Below are positions 34,102-43,831 of a stretch of 64,000 nucleotides of DNA, piece after piece. This stretch comes from Lyophyllum atratum (lineage: Eukaryota > Basidiomycota > Agaricomycetes > Agaricales > Lyophyllaceae). The notes beneath the pieces are model-generated. The model did not search any database and was not told the DNA's origin. It saw only the letters and a program-made list of their open reading frames with translations. The first letter of the stretch is position 1. Each line of letters begins with the position of its first letter. Both the position numbers and the translations under genes were made by a program. The stretch is taken from NCBI GenBank assembly GCA_014905825.1, contig JACGCN010000087.1, positions 1 to 64,000 on the forward strand, in the 5' to 3' direction.

Positions 34102-34252
34102 AAAGAAAATTTCCGGTTCAGACCACTTGGTGGGATGAGAGAGAAAAACTCAAGCTTAACTCACGTGCCGCTTGATTTTTCCTATTCTGTTATCGCTTAC
34201 AAAGAACTATTTCTATTCACCGCTCGCAAGCTCACTTCGAATAGAACTGCAA
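34102..34252 (+). repeat. Single 151-bp terminal repeat (A1) upstream of gag
   Basis: The segment from AAAGAAAATTTCC to GAACTGCAA matches the 151-bp part of each 373-bp unit (for example 27106..27256). It lies 38 bp upstream of the gag start codon and ends at the element boundary, next to host GGGG. Confidence 0.85.
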
Positions 34253-34426
34253 GGGGACCAGCCCGTTTCAACCACGGACTGTTATCGGCATGCCTACTAC
34301 CAAGTCCATGTCAATTCTGAGCTTCGTGACACATAACGCAGCGTGCGACCGCGTGACCAGCGTGATGCGTCACGCTAGATTTAAAAAATTTCACTCTCTT
34401 GAGTCTCAACCACACTCATCCACCAC

Positions 34427-35010
34427 ATGTCAGAAATCGATGAAATCTTTTCTTCCAAGGGCAAGGCTCCAATCATCGAGCCTGTCGCCTCTACGTCCTC
34501 TCTTCCTGCAAAGAAGAAGAAGGCCAAAGACAAGAAACGTAAGCGCGGCACTGAACTAGCCGATGATCTCCCCACCCAGCCTGACTCTCGTCCAACTCCC
34601 GAAACCGTGATCGATACCTCTGCACTTGTCTCAAGTGTAAAACGCCCAAAAGTTGAAAAGAAGGTCAAGGTATCAGAATCATCGGCGAAGCAGGCGGTCC
34701 TTGCTGATGAGAGTATATTTACTGATTCTCGGGGTTCTCGACCTCGTAAGTGTATCCCTCCATTCGGAGATCACGCCGCCTGATTTTTTTTCCATAGGAA
34801 AGAAGACAGTGGAAGGCTGGGCTATCTACAAGGAAGAAGAGCTCGGAATACGCGACGAGGGTGGCGGTAAGCATGCTAACAGTTACCCTTTCTCCTTTTT
34901 GATGTCTGCTTGGACTCAGACACGCCATTGTGCCCATTCGATTGTGAATGTTGTAAGTCAACCTTCATTAGCATGAAGAGCTCGCATTAATTCACATACC
35001 AGGTTTTTGA
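34427..35010 (+). CDS. DUF1764 family small basic protein
   Basis: Exons 34427..34745, 34798..34866, 34920..34952 and 35003..35010 encode 142 residues. The N-terminal 100 residues are Lys-rich (KKKKAKDKKRKRG), suggesting a nuclear or nucleolar location. The C-terminal DUF1764 signature is complete: FTDSRGSRPRK, EGWAIYKEEELGI and the Cys cluster CPFDCECCF at the end. The last exon is only 8 nt and holds half a Cys codon, Phe and the stop. Function of the family is not known. The start codon is 174 bp from the retroelement. An inverted repeat AGCGTGA-TGCG-TCACGCT lies at about 34359-34376 in its promoter. Confidence 0.85.
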
Positions 35011-35564
35011 TACGTATGGTTGCTTGTAATCCTTGTATCACTCCATTCCCCTGCGCGATCCATGCCTCGATACACCGTGCAAGGACTTCCCAGTAAACTC
35101 CCGAGGTTCCGTTCTTCAAGCATCTTGTAGGCGCATCAGATCGTCCACACGCTATCATACAACCTGGTATAATTCTCATGTCTTTTCGTGGGTACCTGGA
35201 CCGCCTCTAGGTTTCGTGTACCCTTGGACACACTCCCTATTCGCATGCTTACATTTCCTACACGCCTTCATCGTGCGACCACTTCTTTTCAATGTCTTTC
35301 TTGACATCATTTTTCTGAACCGGCTCTTTCGAAGCCTTCCTGACCGCCCATTATGGCTATGGTTTGAGGAGGTCAATTTGTAGCCAACAATCACATTTCC
35401 TATCCCTTTATCGTTTTCAGCGGACGAGATCCCCACTTACCGATGAGATTCAAAAGCCCACGAGGTTGTGTTAGGAATACATACATAATGATGAAATAAA
35501 CTGTTCTGTTCTGCTGCAATAGTATGCCATAATTTGACAGCCTACTGGGAGTATACGAGGCCCC
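35011..35564. other. Unresolved stretch; possible small minus-strand gene with a C-x2-C-x6-C motif
   Basis: No family was recognised in these 554 bp. On the minus strand an 86-codon frame (35176..35436) contains ACRKCKHANREC, whose Cys spacing is that of the first half of a fungal Zn2Cys6 cluster, and it could be spliced onward, but no second half of the cluster is visible. On the plus strand a 116-codon frame with a hydrophobic stretch overlaps it. Either may be chance. Confidence 0.25.
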
Positions 35565-36790
35565 CTAGTCGTCGTCTTCGTCATCATCGTAATCCACCAA
35601 ACCGAGTCGTGCGTTGCCAAGTTCATTACCAAAGGGGTCCCCGTCCGTCATTGCCTGGTTTGTGTCGATGGCCTTTCTGCTCCTCTTGGCCTCCGCTTTC
35701 TTCTCTTCTTCCGCCTTTTTTACTAGATATGCCTGACTGCCCACAATCTTTTCTGGGTTCTTACACAATTTCAGTCGTCGATCGACTTCCCGTACGGCTT
35801 CAACGCTCGGCGGATGTCCGGCAGACGTGATGAGCGCTTTGATGGTTTCTGTAACCCCTGGAAGCTGCTCGGTAGACAAAGGCGACAAAGATACGTCGGA
35901 CCGCATTTTCGACACCGACCATTGGGAGGCTAGTTCTGGTGCGGCGAGGGAAATAGCCGCCAGAGCGATCTGAGACGGTGTGTAGATGAGTTCTGCGTCT
36001 GTTAGTCGAGAGGCGCGAAGATGGGTTAATGCAGATTCGTAAATCGGTCTAGTATCGGGTGGACAGTTTGGGAGAGTCTTCGAGAAATGATCAACAGGCA
36101 GTCGTATGTGAGAGAACAGTACAGACTTGCATGTCGAGAATAATGCCCCACAAGGCTCTATGAGAATGCCAGACAGCAAATTCGAATCCCAGACTTTGAG
36201 CAACAAGAAATTCAAGGTCAAGGACATCGGATGGTGCAGTCCTGGGTATATGTGTTGTGTATGTTTCCAGAGATATTGGGTTATTGGTCGTTTTGGTTGC
36301 AAGGAATAAGGCTGTCAACCTGTTGAAGGAGTGAGCGATGTTCTCAAATATTGTTGACATTGCGTACATGACGTTTTTGGGGTGCCAATCCATGACAGTG
36401 TTCTTCAAGTAAAATCGCTTCAAATAACTGACGGCAGTTGCCTCGACTTCTTCAGGAAAACGAAATAGTCCACAGAGCTGGGTGATCTTGGTGATATAGA
36501 GCTTCACCAGCAGATGTTCTTCTTCAGCGGTGAGAAAGGATACAACTGAGGATGAGTCTGGCTGAGTACCTTCAGTCAAAAGGTTTGTGAGCAGCAATAA
36601 ATAGTCGTACCTTCTCATTTTCAAGGGTATTGCGAATTACAGCAACGGCCGCCGCATTCAAAGAAGAACGGAGTTCGGAAAGTTGTTCTGGCGAAAATCT
36701 CCAATTTCTGAACTGAGTACTCGACTCGTATATGGGCTTTTTCGTCGATGGTAACGCAGAAGAACTTGGCTCGATAGGAACTGTTGACAT
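35565..36790 (-). CDS. Cyclin H (TFIIH / CDK-activating kinase cyclin, Ccl1-like)
   Basis: Exons 36611..36790, 36368..36561, 36127..36319 and 35565..36077 encode 359 residues. The N-terminus has YESSTQFRNWRFSPEQL, typical of cyclin H; the cyclin box follows with EEEHLLVKLYITKI, AVSYLKRFYLKN and ALFLATKTTNNPI, then the second fold with LLDLEF-like LDLEFLVAQSLGF and YTPSQIALAAISLA. The C-terminus is acidic (DYDDDEDDD). Cyclin H pairs with CDK7 in TFIIH to phosphorylate the Pol II tail and activate CDKs. The first acceptor was placed at CTCAG before CCAGAC because the nearer AAG breaks the frame. It is divergent from the next gene. Confidence 0.93.
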
Positions 36791-37101
36791 CGCGATCTGA
36801 GCTTGAGATCTTGGTACTTGCTGCCACAAAGTCAGGGCTCGTATGGTTATTGGTACTATACGTCACACCTCATGTGATGTGACACAGTCACTGATAAGAT
36901 ATTTTTGAACTTGTCCAAATCGTGAACGTTGGCTCTAGATCTACCGCTTGGTTACCAGCTTGTAATTGCAGTTCTCCTTTCAGCCTCTGCGGCGCTTGTA
37001 CTTTCTCCCTCCTTTAACTGCAGGAATACGTTACGTCTGGGACGTACTTTTTTCTCCTTCCAAAAGGAAAGATACCCGAGGCAGACTTTCACCCAGCAGA
37101 G

Positions 37102-38232
37102 ATGGGCATGCTGGGCTCGCTGCATCATTGGCTTCTCGTATCTCTCCTCATATCCACTCAGGGATCTGATATGGCTCTGGCCCAAACGTTCAGTAATGGC
37201 CAGTTATTTACAAACGGTCTTTCCATCATCAACGCACCAGCCCCAAACACGTATGTGTCTTCACTTGATTCCCCCCTCCAAGTCTAACGACAAACAGGCC
37301 ATTCTGTGTTGCTAATACACTGCCTATTTCGATCGAGGTATATCTCTATTCCGTTTTGTTTTTTCAACCAGTTCTGGGGCTAAAGAGCTATCCTCAGGTT
37401 TCCGGGAATGGGAAGCTTCCAACCCCTGCTCTACTCCCAGGTTCTGATCTCCCGACACGTTACGACTCCTTGGAGATATACCTGGTATCTTATCAAGCAA
37501 AAGTGAATATTACAGTATCTACCGGGCCTGAACTCTTAACCAGAGAAACTGGCACTGTCAAGCATCTCAACTGGCTTATCCCATCCTGCATCCCTTCTGG
37601 TCTTTATAACGTACGAGTCGCTCGACCCTCTGTGGAGATTTCGGTCACATTTGGAACTTTCAGGTGACTTTCTACGAGGCTTCGCACATCAACGAACAGG
37701 CTTATTTTGCCATCACCTCGATCCCTGTTGCAATCACTAGCGATGCCTCTCGCAGTTCATGCCCCACAGGACCAGGATCCAACGTGTTACAGCCTCAGCC
37801 TCAACCATGTTCACCTGTCTCGCAGTCCCCATTCCTTCCTAGTCAACAGATTACCATCTATACGGGAGTACCTGTACCTCACACTTTATCATCTTCGGTC
37901 TCCAGCCTTCCACTGACTGTGACGGAGACCCGAACGGCGTCCTCGGTCACTACTTTTCTAGTGGTTTCCACTGTAACTGTGGTAATGACGGTACGTGGTT
38001 CGCCCCTAACGACAACGTGAGTTCTATTCTTAGTAGTAGCTCGAACCATCGCTTCGGCTTAACACACCCCCCTTCCAGCCTAACAACAACGGCAACGACC
38101 ACAGTCGCGACGCAACAGGACAGCTCAGGGTTCTTCCCAGTCAATTCCTCTCACCACATCGACGTATGGTCACTCCGTGGCCTTCTGTCAGCGATGACAT
38201 TGCTTGTCCTCTTTGCTTACTTGTGTGTGTAA
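37102..38232 (+). CDS. Secreted, probably GPI-anchored Ser/Thr-rich protein
   Basis: Exons 37102..37250, 37298..37337, 37398..37610, 37664..38016 and 38079..38232 encode 302 residues. A signal peptide is clear (LHHWLLVSLLISTQG), followed by a compact domain of about 130 residues with LFTNGLSIINAPAPNT and LPTRYDSLEIYLVSYQ. A Ser/Thr-rich linker, TVTETRTASSVTTF, leads to a C-terminal hydrophobic tail SLRGLLSAMTLLVLFAYLCV without cytoplasmic residues, which fits a GPI signal; a single TM anchor is the alternative. The folded part resembles the small beta-sandwich wall proteins common in Agaricomycetes, but no named family was recognised. Confidence 0.8.
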
Positions 38233-39436
38233 CAATCTGTAACAATATCCGAGTTGACCTCCATATTTCATTTTGCAAAAATGAAGATTTGTCGCGTGAC
38301 GTCACGCGTCATTCAACATGACAATGGACATTGACAAGTATACACTGAATTTCTGTCCCTCTTAATCTACCACTTGACAGTGACTGAAATTCCATGGCAA
38401 TAGCACTTAAGCTAGATCCGAGGCTGTGGATGTTTTTCAGCTCAGGCTTATCCTGAATTGATGAAAGAGCGAATGCTGGACGTACTGGAAAGTATCGCAT
38501 TATTCTTGCATTATCCCCGGACCCACTGAAGGTTAATGGGAAGACGACGATTACCAAGTCATGGCGGGACATCCATATTGAAAGAGAAGGCAAAGTGAAC
38601 GCCGTTTCCGCATCTGTATTCCTGGTCCCATTAGCAGCAATGCCAATGCGTCCAAGGAGGGACTCCGGTCTAGTGTGACACGCCTCGGGGCATTTTCTTC
38701 GCTTCTCCTGGACCACTTGCAGCGATGACTATAGAGACGTCAGGCAAAAAAATAATCAGCTTCTGAAAACACCAGGTTTCAAGATATACCAGATCTTCTG
38801 ACATGTATATCTATTTTCCTTTCACAGGTCAGTCATGACTTTGCAAGAAATCATAATCGACAGCAATTCATATGGTCCTTTCGATAACTTGCAAGTCAAT
38901 ATTCGATATTAACAATTATCGTGAGATCGTATCACGTACGATATATCTATAGCGAGAGCAAAGGAGAAATACGATGGTTGGTTAAGCTGAAGGTCAATCA
39001 ACTCCTGAAAACCACAGATTTCAAGGTATGATAAGCTAGCAATTTCACCCCCTTCCGTTGTGTTCTGATCCTCAGGACTTGTAGGCGAAGCGCTTCAGTG
39101 AGGCTTCAGTCAGTCGATGCCCTGATGTTTGGTGTTGGTTTGGTGTCTCGTGTTCCTTGACGTGCCTGGTGAAGGAGAAAGGAAAACAGACGGGCCTCAA
39201 GTGTCACTGATTACGCAGCCTGCGCTTGAGTTCCATTCCTATCTTTTCAATCGTTGGTGATTATTCCGGAGTTCCAGTTACGCTTATTTTGGAAAGGTCA
39301 TGGGAAGGCAAGAAGGCAGCCAGAAGTCAGGGTCACGAACCCTCATGGCCGAATGACTTTCCCCTCGAAAATAGGCGGAAGTCTGGCTGGTTATCGGCCA
39401 TTGGAGCAATACACCTTACATTAGGCGATATAGTAG
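38233..39436. other. Gene-poor 1.2 kb with a CRE palindrome and a degenerate repeat
   Basis: No recognised gene. A 16-bp perfect palindrome, CGCGTGACGTCACGCG, lies at 38293-38308. A 135-codon minus-strand frame (38309..38716) has no family features. Two related segments of about 34 bp, AATCAGCTTCTGAAAAC... at 38754 and AATCAACTCCTGAAAAC... at 38996, may be remnants of an older repeat. An 82-codon plus-strand frame (39226..39474) also lacks features. Confidence 0.5.
38293..38308. promoter_or_regulatory. 16-bp CRE-type palindrome
   Basis: CGCGTGACGTCACGCG is a perfect palindrome with the consensus TGACGTCA bound by CREB/ATF-type bZIP proteins. It lies 61 bp past the end of the GPI-anchor gene, in a region with no gene to which it clearly belongs. 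Confidence 0.5.
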
Positions 39437-40081
39437 TCACGTCTGCTCTTGTCTCCAAACCTCAATCCAATTGACGATTCTTGCGACATTCGCTGTCAAG
39501 TCCTCCATATTGTCGCTTGGAAGTTCAACAACTATTTCCGCAGGATAAGATGACCTTGCTTCTTCCAGAACGACTTGCATGATTTCTGCCTCATTATTCT
39601 CTTGGATTTTTTTCAGCGGATAACCCCTGCAGGTCAATCAATCGTTGGACATTTCTCCGAGAAATCATATGGGACGGACCGTTTTTCTAATCGCTCCCAC
39701 ACCTTCGAGTGGTTGCACCGGAGGACGACGACAAGATCAGGCCAGCGCTCCGGGAATGCTTCGCAGGTGTGCCAATCGAGAATGACGCCTCCTTCAGCCA
39801 CAATTGGCTCCAGGTCGTCAAGTAACTGACATTTACTCAGTGAGTGGAAGAAAACGCAACCTAAGCGACCAGCAACGCACCCTGTCTTCGTCGACAGTAT
39901 AACTTTGCCATTCTTGGTCAAAATCCTCGTATAGCCCCCTTTCCTTGACCCACTCTCCGACGTTGATATGTTTAAGCGGAATGGGGGACTCGTTTGCCAG
40001 GATCTCAGCATGAGTGGACTTCCCAGTCCCTGGTGTCCCTGTGATCACGATTACTGGTGCCTGTCTTGACGGTGTAGCCAT
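39437..40081 (-). CDS. FAP7: Adenylate kinase-like ribosome assembly factor FAP7 (AK6/CINAP)
   Basis: Exons 39881..40081, 39680..39825 and 39437..39626 encode 178 residues, the normal size. The P-loop is GTPGTGKST; the family's own motifs follow: HINVGEWVKERGLYEDFD, LLDDLEPIVAEGGVILDWHT, FPERWPDLVVVLRCN and KKIQENNEAEIMQVVLEEAR. FAP7 is an ATPase needed for the last cleavage of 18S rRNA precursor together with Rps14. The start was set at the Met before TPSRQAPVIVITG; an upstream in-frame start gives only MPRRPTIFPPPIK, less likely. Confidence 0.95.
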
Positions 40082-40523
40082 TTTTATTGGTGGTGGAAAA
40101 ATTGTTGGGCGCCTTGGCAAATGAGGCTAATGGGGACGTGTAATCGATGTGGCCGAAGCGGTCGGGGGATGACACAAGGACCGAGTGGTGAGCTAGGCTG
40201 GAGAGGGCTTTGGAGACGCGATGTAGATTTTGATGTGGTGAACCCTGTTGGACGAGGAATATTTATTAACGATCGTCGTGCGAAAAGCTAAGCGGGCCGT
40301 GTGACCGTTCAATTATATCCGTGACCACTCCGTCGTAAAGGCGAACTTGGAGGTATGGCCGTGTGATCAGTCAATTTCTTCTATTTTGCTTTTGCCCTTC
40401 ACCCAGAGCCTAGTGCTGCAATGGTCGCCTCCTGGAGAGGACTTTGATTCCTAGACGCTCCTCACCTTGCTCTCCAGCGCGCATCCAGTCCCACCATCTC
40501 TTGGATCAGGACTTCAGGATCTG
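40082..40523. promoter_or_regulatory. Divergent promoter region, no gene
   Basis: These 442 bp separate FAP7 and the seven-TM gene. Three GTGTGACC/CCGTGACC-like sites lie near 40296-40365. No coding segment was recognised. Confidence 0.5.
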
Positions 40524-42652
40524 ATGGTTTCGGAAACATCGAGTGTTTCCGGTCTTACACTGCTTGGTGTGGCCCCGTCGAGAACGCTGCCTTCTGCTTT
40601 GCCTGGACCCACTGTCTTTTCCAACTCTCGACTATTGCAACCTCCAGTCAACCAAATCTCGGGATGTTGCGCCAACAAAGTCATCATAAACCTTTCCACA
40701 GCTCTCGTCATACCTGATTACAGCCTGTACTATGCTGCCCCCATCGAATCATTTCAACCCACGTTTTTCGCTCTCGCCGACGGGTCTCTCCTAGCCCCGC
40801 CCTTCCTCGACGACCTTAATGGCGCCAATATAAGTCTGCTAGTAAATGGCATGCTCACAATGCTCTTTGTGAGAAACATATTCGTTTCTGGCGACTACCT
40901 CCGGCGGGGGAAAGTGAAAAGGAAAACACTTTTCTACATCCTGTTCCTCAGCCAGATATTGGCTCCAATCAGCCTGGTCCCCGTTATAATGTCTTCGTTC
41001 AACCAGTCCATTAATTGCACTGTGTAAGCTCGTTGCCTGGGCACTTTTGGGCACCTCATAACCCTCTCACAGCGTCATCATCTTGTCCTGTGTTACTGGC
41101 ACCGTGTCACTCGCTTTATTGGTATTCATCTCGTCTATGTCGTTCGATTGTGACTAAGATTCGGTTCATATATAGATTACGGGCATCCTTGGCGTCAAGG
41201 CATATAAATGCTTGAATAACTCTCGTTTCGTGATGATTACGCTGGTCCTTTTTCAATGTGCCTCTATCGCTATCGTTGCGATGGATGCTACAGCCATCCG
41301 TGGGACACGCAGACTCACAGGTCCCGCTCTTGCCTGTCTTCAAGTCCGTCCCTATTGTACTCACGCCATCTCGTAGGGGGGTGCATTCGAGTCAGTGACC
41401 TGCTATGTACCCGCATTTTTGTCTGGATTCAGCTCGTGGAGACCTTATTCATTTGTTGTTGTTGTGAGTTTCCCGATTATTAGACGCGTACTCTTCACTC
41501 ATTTTTCAGTCCTACGTGCTTGTTGGAAATCACGAGGATCGACATCCGCTCGAGGACGTATCTCCATACAGCTCTCCATGCAAGACTTACCGATTGAAGT
41601 TCCTGAAGATACGGCTGAAAGGAATCCGACCCGTAGAGGATGGTGGGATTATGTGCCAGACCCAAAGATTGCTCCTACTGCTCAAGGACTATCGCCTGCT
41701 AAACCGGGCCAGTCAGTCCACATAGCGCGATCGAAATTGAACACCCTCTTCGGTCGAAGTTTAAACAAGCATCCATCTCCTCTACGATCCCCTCGCACAA
41801 AGACTGCTAAAATCAGCCAGACGCTTCAGTCGGGCTCCCTCAAGGTAGCAGCTCGTGCGACCTCGCCAGCGCCTTCTTCCTCAAGTCGGCTGGGTAAATT
41901 TGTACCCGATATCCATCTTTTTCAAAAGGTGATCAAGGACGAGGTAAGCGACTCATTGATTGACCGCAGAAGTAATCATCATCCCTTCTAGTTGCTGTAC
42001 ACGACGTCCATCACTGCAACCTGTGTCGTAGTTGCAGTTCTCGCGGTCATCGGAGTGAATTTCAAGAATGGTCTGACGGTGACGGGTTGGATTGCACTTA
42101 ATTGTGGGTTTATCGCCATTTCCATATGCATTGACCTGAAGAAGAACAAATCTAGGGAGCATCATTTCCCTACTGGCCATTCATAGTTTTGGTCGAGTTG
42201 TCCGTCGACATGAAAGGGACGCCCTGCTACAACATCCCCTCACATGCGATGTGTTAGTCCGCGCAGAGGCTGCAGCTAGCGGAAAGAAGCCAAGCAACTC
42301 TCAAATTTCCACCCTTCCTTCATCTCGCTTTAGACGAGAAGCGGACGACAATGAGATAGACAACCCCTTCTCAGACACTCGCCGACTCGCAGATTCCAGG
42401 GACTCTTGGGCTTCTGTTGTTCCAGCGATCACCAATCCTCCTTCGCCTGACCTTTTCGATGAACATTGCCGAGTGGATCCTGCAATTCCGAATCCTTTTC
42501 CCAATTTTCCGGCCTCAGGTAACAGCACACCCCTCGTGCCGCACCAGAGCCTCGATGGTACGATTGTCCAGGGTTTCTCAGAGAATTGGTTGCTAGGACG
42601 CGCTTCGTTATCTACGAGTAGGGACGAGAAAGAGGGAAATATGGAACTATGA
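40524..42652 (+). CDS. Seven-transmembrane protein of unknown function
   Basis: Exons 40524..41023, 41073..41121, 41176..41320, 41377..41463, 41510..41943, 41992..42103 and 42156..42652 encode 607 residues. After an extracellular-looking N-terminus (about 105 residues) seven hydrophobic segments appear: SLLVNGMLTMLFVRNIFV, FYILFLSQILAPISLVPVIM, VVIILSCVTGTVSLALLI, VMITLVLFQCASIAIVAM, RIFVWIQLVETLFICCCFL, ITATCVVVAVLAVIGVNF and GWIALNWSIISLLAIHSF. A long basic loop lies between TM5 and TM6 (WKSRGSTSARGRISI onward, with WWDYVP), and the tail is acidic and Ser/Pro-rich. Introns split several TM segments, and only the chosen splices keep them hydrophobic. It may be a receptor or sensor; I do not recognise a family. 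Confidence 0.82.
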
Positions 42653-42816
42653 GATATAGCTTCGCTATGCTTGCTAATTTTCAAGCCACTTTCGGGTTCG
42701 GATATTCCATTCACTACTTACAAGAAACTTTAGGTACAAGTCTGCTTATGTAAACGATTTCCTCGTCTTGATTCCCACGATTAAACTTGAAAAGCTCCTG
42801 CCTGGCAACTTGCATT

Positions 42817-43771
42817 ATGGACGATTCAGACGACGAAATTATCAGTGTGCTACCTATACATTACTCGACAAGACATGCTCCGAATATCCAGATCCATCAG
42901 TTTCCTCTGTTAACCCGGCCCCTACAAGTCCCTCCCTCGGCGGCGTCAAGTGGAAAACGAATCACTGCGCGAATAAAACCTTCAGTCCCTAGGTTGGAGA
43001 TTCACGTTCCAGCCGACACACGCCCTGAAGTCTGGAACGTGGAACGTACCAAAGAGCTTGGGGCCGCGCGGGTGGAGGATGATCGGGAAAAAAATCAAGA
43101 ATCAAAAGGCAAGACGCGAGAGGGAGAGGAGCCACGGCTAAGCGAGATCCGTATGCAGAGCGAAGAAATCCCCCAGAAAGGTAATTATATGTTAGGAGTA
43201 GTTCGCGACGGTAGGTAGTTTTCGCATCTCCGACAATGCATGCGTCAATCTAACAGCGAAGCGCAGGACAGCTTCACCTCCATCCAATCAGCCAGACACA
43301 TCAATTTCGACCAACTCTGACTTACTTGGATATGTTGTCACGCAAGAACAAGAGAGCGCGTAATGGAGATGAATCTGACTCTGATGAAGGACCACCTCCG
43401 GATCCTGACGAACCAGCACCGATTCCCGTTGCCAAAAAAGAGAAAAAGGCAGTAGGAGAAGTGCGGGAGGTCCAGGTTACTGCACGGAAAGTCGAGGACA
43501 AAAGTAATGGACAGATGCAAGGAGGTCTTTCGGTTGTCAGGAGAGAAATGCTTCAAGCTATCCGCGTTGAGGAAGACGAGGATTGGGAAGATCTCCAGGT
43601 TTATGACGTCACAGTGAGTACATCACATCCCCTTTGATTTTTTTATCTAACCATTGTCATCAGACTAATGAGTCTGGAGAGGCATTCGAAGGTGTATTGT
43701 CACAAAATGGCGACGTACTCGAGTGCAAATCAGATATTACTACATTCCTAAAAGAAATACAAGGATTGTAG
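42817..43771 (+). CDS. RPC37: RNA polymerase III subunit RPC37/RPC5 (Sin-like)
   Basis: Exons 42817..43210, 43267..43613 and 43664..43771 encode 282 residues, the same length as yeast Rpc37. The N-terminal dimerisation module is seen in DDEIISVLPIHYSTRH, PLQVPPS, ARIKPSVPRLEIHVPADTRP and WNVERTKELG; the conserved GQLHLHPISQTHQFRPTLTY crosses the first intron. Acidic and Lys-rich segments fill the rest. RPC37 and RPC53 form the TFIIF-like dimer of Pol III used in termination and reinitiation. The first acceptor is at GCGCAG rather than the earlier AACAG, which loses the HLHP motif. Confidence 0.85.
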
Positions 43772-43831
43772 TCTAGACTTCGCGAGCATGTGATTCAGAC
43801 GCTGTCACGACGCGTCTTCTCAATTACCAAA

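Larger units (their letters stand above)
26897..34252. mobile_element. Rearranged DIRS/PAT-like tyrosine-recombinase retroelement with a 2-kb palindrome
   Basis: The element is bounded by GGGG on both sides (26893-26896 and 34253-34256). It holds gag (minus), the 5' end of a second ORF (minus), RT/RNase H (plus) and two copies of a tyrosine recombinase in opposite directions. There is no integrase, protease or long terminal repeat pair of the Gypsy/Copia kind. Read along the gag strand, a single 151-bp repeat precedes gag and the same repeat occurs within tandem 373-bp units after the recombinase, which is the split-direct-repeat plan of PAT/Ngaro-type DIRS elements. The element is not a simple copy: a palindrome with 2012-bp arms surrounds a 1502-bp core. 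It occupies the interval between two divergent genes. Confidence 0.85.

Noticed and set aside
26897..34252. LTR (Gypsy/Copia) retrotransposon
   Set aside because: No protease or integrase is present; the RT has WVDDF and is accompanied by a tyrosine recombinase with Arg/His-x-x-Arg/Tyr, and the terminal repeats are split and tandem.
38309..38716. 135-codon minus-strand frame as a gene
   Set aside because: No recognisable domain, no splice partners, and no similarity that I can name; left as part of the gene-poor stretch.
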